The notes under the pieces were generated by a model. It saw nothing but the letters and a program-made list of their open reading frames with translations, searched no databases and was not told where the DNA came from. Of a stretch of DNA of 53,546 bases, positions 51,501 through 53,546 are shown in pieces. Source of the DNA: JAVWJP01 sp036638975 (lineage in GTDB: Bacteria; Bacillota; Clostridia; Oscillospirales; Ruminococcaceae); assembly GCA_036638975.1 (NCBI GenBank), contig JAVWJP010000015.1, forward strand, positions 1 through 53,546, in the 5' to 3' direction. The stretch's first letter is position 1. Each line of letters begins with the position of its first letter. The position numbers and the translations under genes were made by a program.

Positions 51501-53058
51501 CACCTATACAGGCACAGGCAGCACAGCTTACAGCAGCACCACCGCACCTACCAATGCGGGCGACTATAAGTTGGTGGTTTCTGTAAACGAAAGCAACAAA
51601 AGCTACACAGGCGCACATTCTGTCATAAACTTTACCATTGCCAAAAAGGCACTTAGCATAAGCACAAAAACCTATAAAGGCTATCAGTACGAAGATCTGC
51701 CTGTCTTAAATAACACAGAAGCGCTGGTTTATGACGGCTTTGCCGACGGTGATGGAATGGACGGCATAAACGACACTCTAAAGGCAAGCTACACGGTAAG
51801 CTATGCTACAGGTGTAAATAGCAACACTGTGGGCGATAAAATTATCAAGGTGATAGTTCTCGGGACAGAAACCAACACGAATTATAACATCACCCTAACC
51901 GATGGCAAGCTTATAGTATACAAAGCGGGCACTAAAGAAAACCCGCCCGCCGCTTTGCCCACTACCACTCTTAGCACCCCTGTTGTGGTAACAGAGCAAA
52001 ACGACCCGTCAAAGAAGCTTCGTGTAATAACCGCCAATCTATATGATGATGAAGCCACTCTTGTTTCTACATGGCTTAGAAGCCAATCCGGTATAAGCTC
52101 CTCCGATTTATTGTATGCTCAGGAAATAGATTTACAGGTAAGCAGTGACGGCGTAAACTGGGCAAAAGCCACTGCCGGCGATGTTAAAAACGGCAAGCTT
52201 ATGGCGGTTATGCCGCTTCCGGAGGATACATCGCCCACCACACACAGCTTCTTATTCTTCCATTTTAAAGATGGTGCAAGTAAAGCCGCCGAAAAGCTAG
52301 AGCCTAAGTACGATGCAAAATCCAATACACTTTCTGTACAGGTAAGCTCGCTTAGCCCCTTTGCTATAGTGGCAACTAAAAAGGGCAGCGCCTCGACAGG
52401 CGGCGGCAATGGCAGCAGCGCAAACGACACTGACGAGTACGCTTTTTGGACGAGTGCAAAAGCGCAGGTCGAAGGCTTTAGCGGCACTGTCATTAATTTA
52501 AACGCAGGCAACAACGACAAAATGCCCGAAAGCTTTATGGAGGCATTGCGTAAAAACAACAAAGTAAACCTCGTTATCAGCTGGAAAGGCGACAAAACCA
52601 TCACCATTCCTGCGGGCAAAACACCAAAGCGAGAAGCAACCAGAATTTACTACCCATTGTCACAGCTTGCAGAGCTTTACAAGGATATTAAATTTGTAGA
52701 AGCCCCCGCCAAGCCCGCGAATAACGAAAAAGCCAAACAAAACCTCAACCCCGAAACAGGCGGTACTGCATATATCAAATATGCAGACGGCAAGCGAGAG
52801 CCTGTAAGCGGCGGCAGCATAACTATAGTCGCCCCCAAAAAAGAGAAGCCAACATATGCTTTGCCCACCGTTGGCGAAAAAGCCATTACACCTCCAAGCG
52901 AGGGCTTTGAGGCGGGCGCATATGCAGGCACACCCGACGCAAGGCGGGCTAGCGGCAAGCATTGGTACATGGCTACCATTGCGGCAATGCTGGCAGCGGC
53001 GGCAGTAGGCAGCAGCGTTTGGTTTTGGAAGAACAAGCGCAAAGAGGACAACGAATAA
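48532..53058 (+). CDS. Large surface protein with GLUG and MBG-like repeats
   Basis: A 1,508-residue exported protein. The signal peptide MKNRILSMVLAVCMAF...AAFAE (about 1-26) is followed by a Ser/Asn/Met-rich repeat (NSMDNSMDNSMDS). About 13 GLUG repeats follow (about 190-490, unit VGGIAGYNDGTITGCSNTGA). The middle has MBG/YDG-like domains (YTGNPIIPNS near 690, VYDGNCDATI near 767, YNGKPQNGC near 963) of the kind found in adhesins. A C-terminal membrane segment (MATIAAMLAAAAVGSSVWFW, about 1480-1500) precedes a basic tail (KNKRKEDNE). No LPXTG-like motif is visible, so it is membrane-anchored rather than sorted. aggagg precedes the ATG. Adhesion to host or plant glycan is likely but not proven. 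Confidence 0.9.
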   Translation: MKNRILSMVLAVCMAFTMMPVAAFAETAQIPQLPHSHTSIDSGIGNSVGSNSMDNSMDNSMDSGKAAAARQAKAGEAWDGTTKTEVTPDTTSGVSTYTVTTGAQLAWIAQQTNNGDTNFTKSNTTVKLAADIDLGGYKWTPMGNALDSFVCNFNGANFTVSNFTTTSTVEKQGLFGTVGSNGKIDNLIINGTVTGTTNVGGIAGYNDGTITGCSNTGAVTGTDNVGGIAGYNDGTITGCSNTGAVTGTTNVGGIAGSNTSGAIRNCNNTAGAVSGTTNVGGIAGSTNANSVIQNCSNTTTVTGTSCVGGIAGYNNEVIQDCNNTGAVTGTGDNTGGIAGYNALVIQDCYNSGDVTGSGDYTGGIAGYNRSIEKCSNSGAVKGTTNVGGIAGYHMDAYLSECSNTGAVKGTTNVGGIAGLLNSHFGLFENCYNTGAVEGTNYVGGLAGDNESGNTIQNCYNTGSVTADTNGVAGGIAGINYVTVENCVSLGLSVSGKSGEVSRVAGTAVGTLANNKARSDMLVNGAAVSGGADNDANGLDIDVSKNPTQASVFGGFDTTIWNINGELTYMNTLPTLKNVPDPTAQNPQLPKRTQTDISPDISFTDGSATWNGSGQAYEKAKRTSTGETANFTYAYVVNGTGSLSTDGKPMGVGSYTVTATYTTSTEKGSKTATFTITAKEVTGATVTVSGSHTYTGNPIIPNSTDLIVKDSSTTYTDTDYTCTLRNNTNAGEATVTVSFKGNYSGTATGKFTINKALIRIGNCTPESKVYDGNCDATIKELIFFNTPMPDQPMIKDTDYSVGSPKYSNADVGKDKTIVGQASLIANEKTNNYSLQDSTYRSDKGEITKANYAPPPTIDISIQTGEVRSGTVTMADLFGKAAPADAAFGAVTAPTGAKLMDSVTSASSGIAYTSKNNPAGTSASDIYKVKISSKNYNDFDATITFKTENRQTVAITGLTAATGLTYNGKPQNGCTGTVQVEGNKVPVKELVYTYTGTGSTAYSSTTAPTNAGDYKLVVSVNESNKSYTGAHSVINFTIAKKALSISTKTYKGYQYEDLPVLNNTEALVYDGFADGDGMDGINDTLKASYTVSYATGVNSNTVGDKIIKVIVLGTETNTNYNITLTDGKLIVYKAGTKENPPAALPTTTLSTPVVVTEQNDPSKKLRVITANLYDDEATLVSTWLRSQSGISSSDLLYAQEIDLQVSSDGVNWAKATAGDVKNGKLMAVMPLPEDTSPTTHSFLFFHFKDGASKAAEKLEPKYDAKSNTLSVQVSSLSPFAIVATKKGSASTGGGNGSSANDTDEYAFWTSAKAQVEGFSGTVINLNAGNNDKMPESFMEALRKNNKVNLVISWKGDKTITIPAGKTPKREATRIYYPLSQLAELYKDIKFVEAPAKPANNEKAKQNLNPETGGTAYIKYADGKREPVSGGSITIVAPKKEKPTYALPTVGEKAITPPSEGFEAGAYAGTPDARRASGKHWYMATIAAMLAAAAVGSSVWFWKNKRKEDNE
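49100..49990 (+). repeat. In-gene GLUG repeat array
   Basis: Units of about 60-78 bases encode GxxxxxxNVGGIAGxN...CxNTG. Several are almost identical in DNA (for example acaactaacgtcggcggcat recurs at least six times), so the array probably expands and contracts by recombination. Confidence 0.85.
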
Positions 53059-53081
53059 TTATTTAACGCATACAAACGTAG

Positions 53082-53150
53082 GGAACGGTCTTAGCCGTTC
53101 CTCTCCCCAAAAAATATTTAACATACGTAGGGAACGGTCAAGACCGTTCC
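53082..53150. repeat. REP pair after the GLUG-repeat gene
   Basis: Palindromes at 53082-53101 and 53131-53150, 49 bases apart. The first has ttag in place of the central ttga. Confidence 0.88.
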
Positions 53151-53161
53151 TCACCACAAAA

Positions 53162-53470
53162 ATACATCAAACGCCATAAGGAGCATACGCAACGCACGGA
53201 ATGCACGGAACGCACGGAACGCACGGAACGCACGGAACGTACGGAACATACATACGGAATGCACGCAATGTACGCAATGTACGCAATGTACGGAACGTAC
53301 ATACGGAACGGTCAAGACCGTTCCCTACACGACCGTTCCTCTCCACAAAATACATCAAACGCCATAAGGAGCATACGCCCGTTCCTCTCCCCCAAAAATA
53401 CATCAAACGCCATAAGAAACGTACGGAACGTTCCTCACCCAAAAAATACATCAAACGCCATAAGGAACGT
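53162..53470. repeat. Decaying REP and tandem-repeat block
   Basis: A 10-base period (gcacggaac with variants gtacgcaat) runs about 53187-53300. The block atacatcaaacgccataag recurs at about 53162, 53350, 53399 and 53448. A full REP lies at 53305-53324, followed by a half copy. Long ORFs here are products of the period and are not genes. The rest of the gap to 53,530 holds no gene. Confidence 0.85.
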
Positions 53471-53532
53471 ACGCAATGTACACAATGCACGCAATGATGT
53501 GGTATAAAAATAGTTACAGTGAGTCTTGCCAC

Positions 53533-53538
53533 AGGAGG
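53533..53538 (+). promoter_or_regulatory. Ribosome binding site of a gene beyond the window
   Basis: aggagg is followed by tataataa at the window edge, a strong site with the right spacing for a start codon just past base 53,546. Confidence 0.55.
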
Positions 53539-53546
53539 TATAATAA

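Noticed and set aside
48532..53058. Sortase substrate
   Set aside because: The C-terminus has a membrane segment and basic tail but no LPXTG or NPQTN-like motif before it.
53167..53532. ORFs made of repeated HGT/NVRN or VCSLWRLMYF-like peptides
   Set aside because: They arise from the 10-base period and the repeated flank sequence and lack ribosome binding sites.

Overview
The window looks like a chromosomal segment of an anaerobic clostridial Firmicute, probably of the Oscillospiraceae/Ruminococcaceae type. The signs are mreBCD next to a class B PBP and minD, a sortase B, an L10 leader, a TRAP-TAXI transporter, an anaerobe-type GGGtGRT gene pair, Gram-positive promoters with a 17-bp spacer, and strong AGGAGG ribosome binding sites. 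This placement is inference from gene content.

Region 1 (about 1-18,800) is an integrative and mobilizable element. A tyrosine integrase, a small excisionase-like protein, MobA relaxase, MobC, a hairpin-rich oriT candidate and a RepA-like ATPase form the transfer and maintenance module (14,291-18,472). Two double-HTH proteins, a small DUF6809-like protein and TnpV sit near the other end. Short atgcgagaac-type repeats and a shared 15-bp block occur at both ends, so the left end is probably at or just outside base 1. The right junction is unusual. A complete tRNA-Ser(CGA) lies beside the integrase, and a second tRNA-Ser copy further right stops exactly at the anticodon loop. This fits insertion into an anticodon loop with an element-borne replacement tRNA.

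The element's cargo looks like defence. It has a compact, end-overlapped type I restriction-modification operon (HTH, hsdR, hsdM, hsdS, then an ImmA/IrrE-type protease). It also has a stand-alone reverse transcriptase with a structured leader and no intron features, a tiny membrane protein whose gene holds a perfect 25-bp inverted repeat, and a DUF4143 ATPase. The RT, its leader hairpins and the small inverted-repeat gene are the best candidate here for an undescribed system.

Region 2 (about 18,990-46,950) is core chromosome. It runs through sortase B; a 3D/DUF348 cell-wall protein; an Fe-S scaffold-like protein with its GGGtGRT partner; a three-gene TRAP-TAXI operon; aspS-hisS; mgsA-minD-PBP2-mreDCB (envelope shape and division); maf, dut, a U32 peptidase and zapA; glycogen phosphorylase with a GH13 enzyme (alpha-glucan breakdown); and rplJL behind a classic L10 leader. 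A 97-bp unit repeated three times separates mreB from maf.

Region 3 (47,500-53,546) holds tRNA-Thr(CGU), a REP-associated tyrosine transposase (RAYT) surrounded by its presumed palindromic REP elements (one copy lies in frame inside the transposase gene), and a 1,508-residue surface protein with GLUG and MBG-like repeats. It ends in decaying REP and tandem repeats and the ribosome binding site of a gene beyond the edge.
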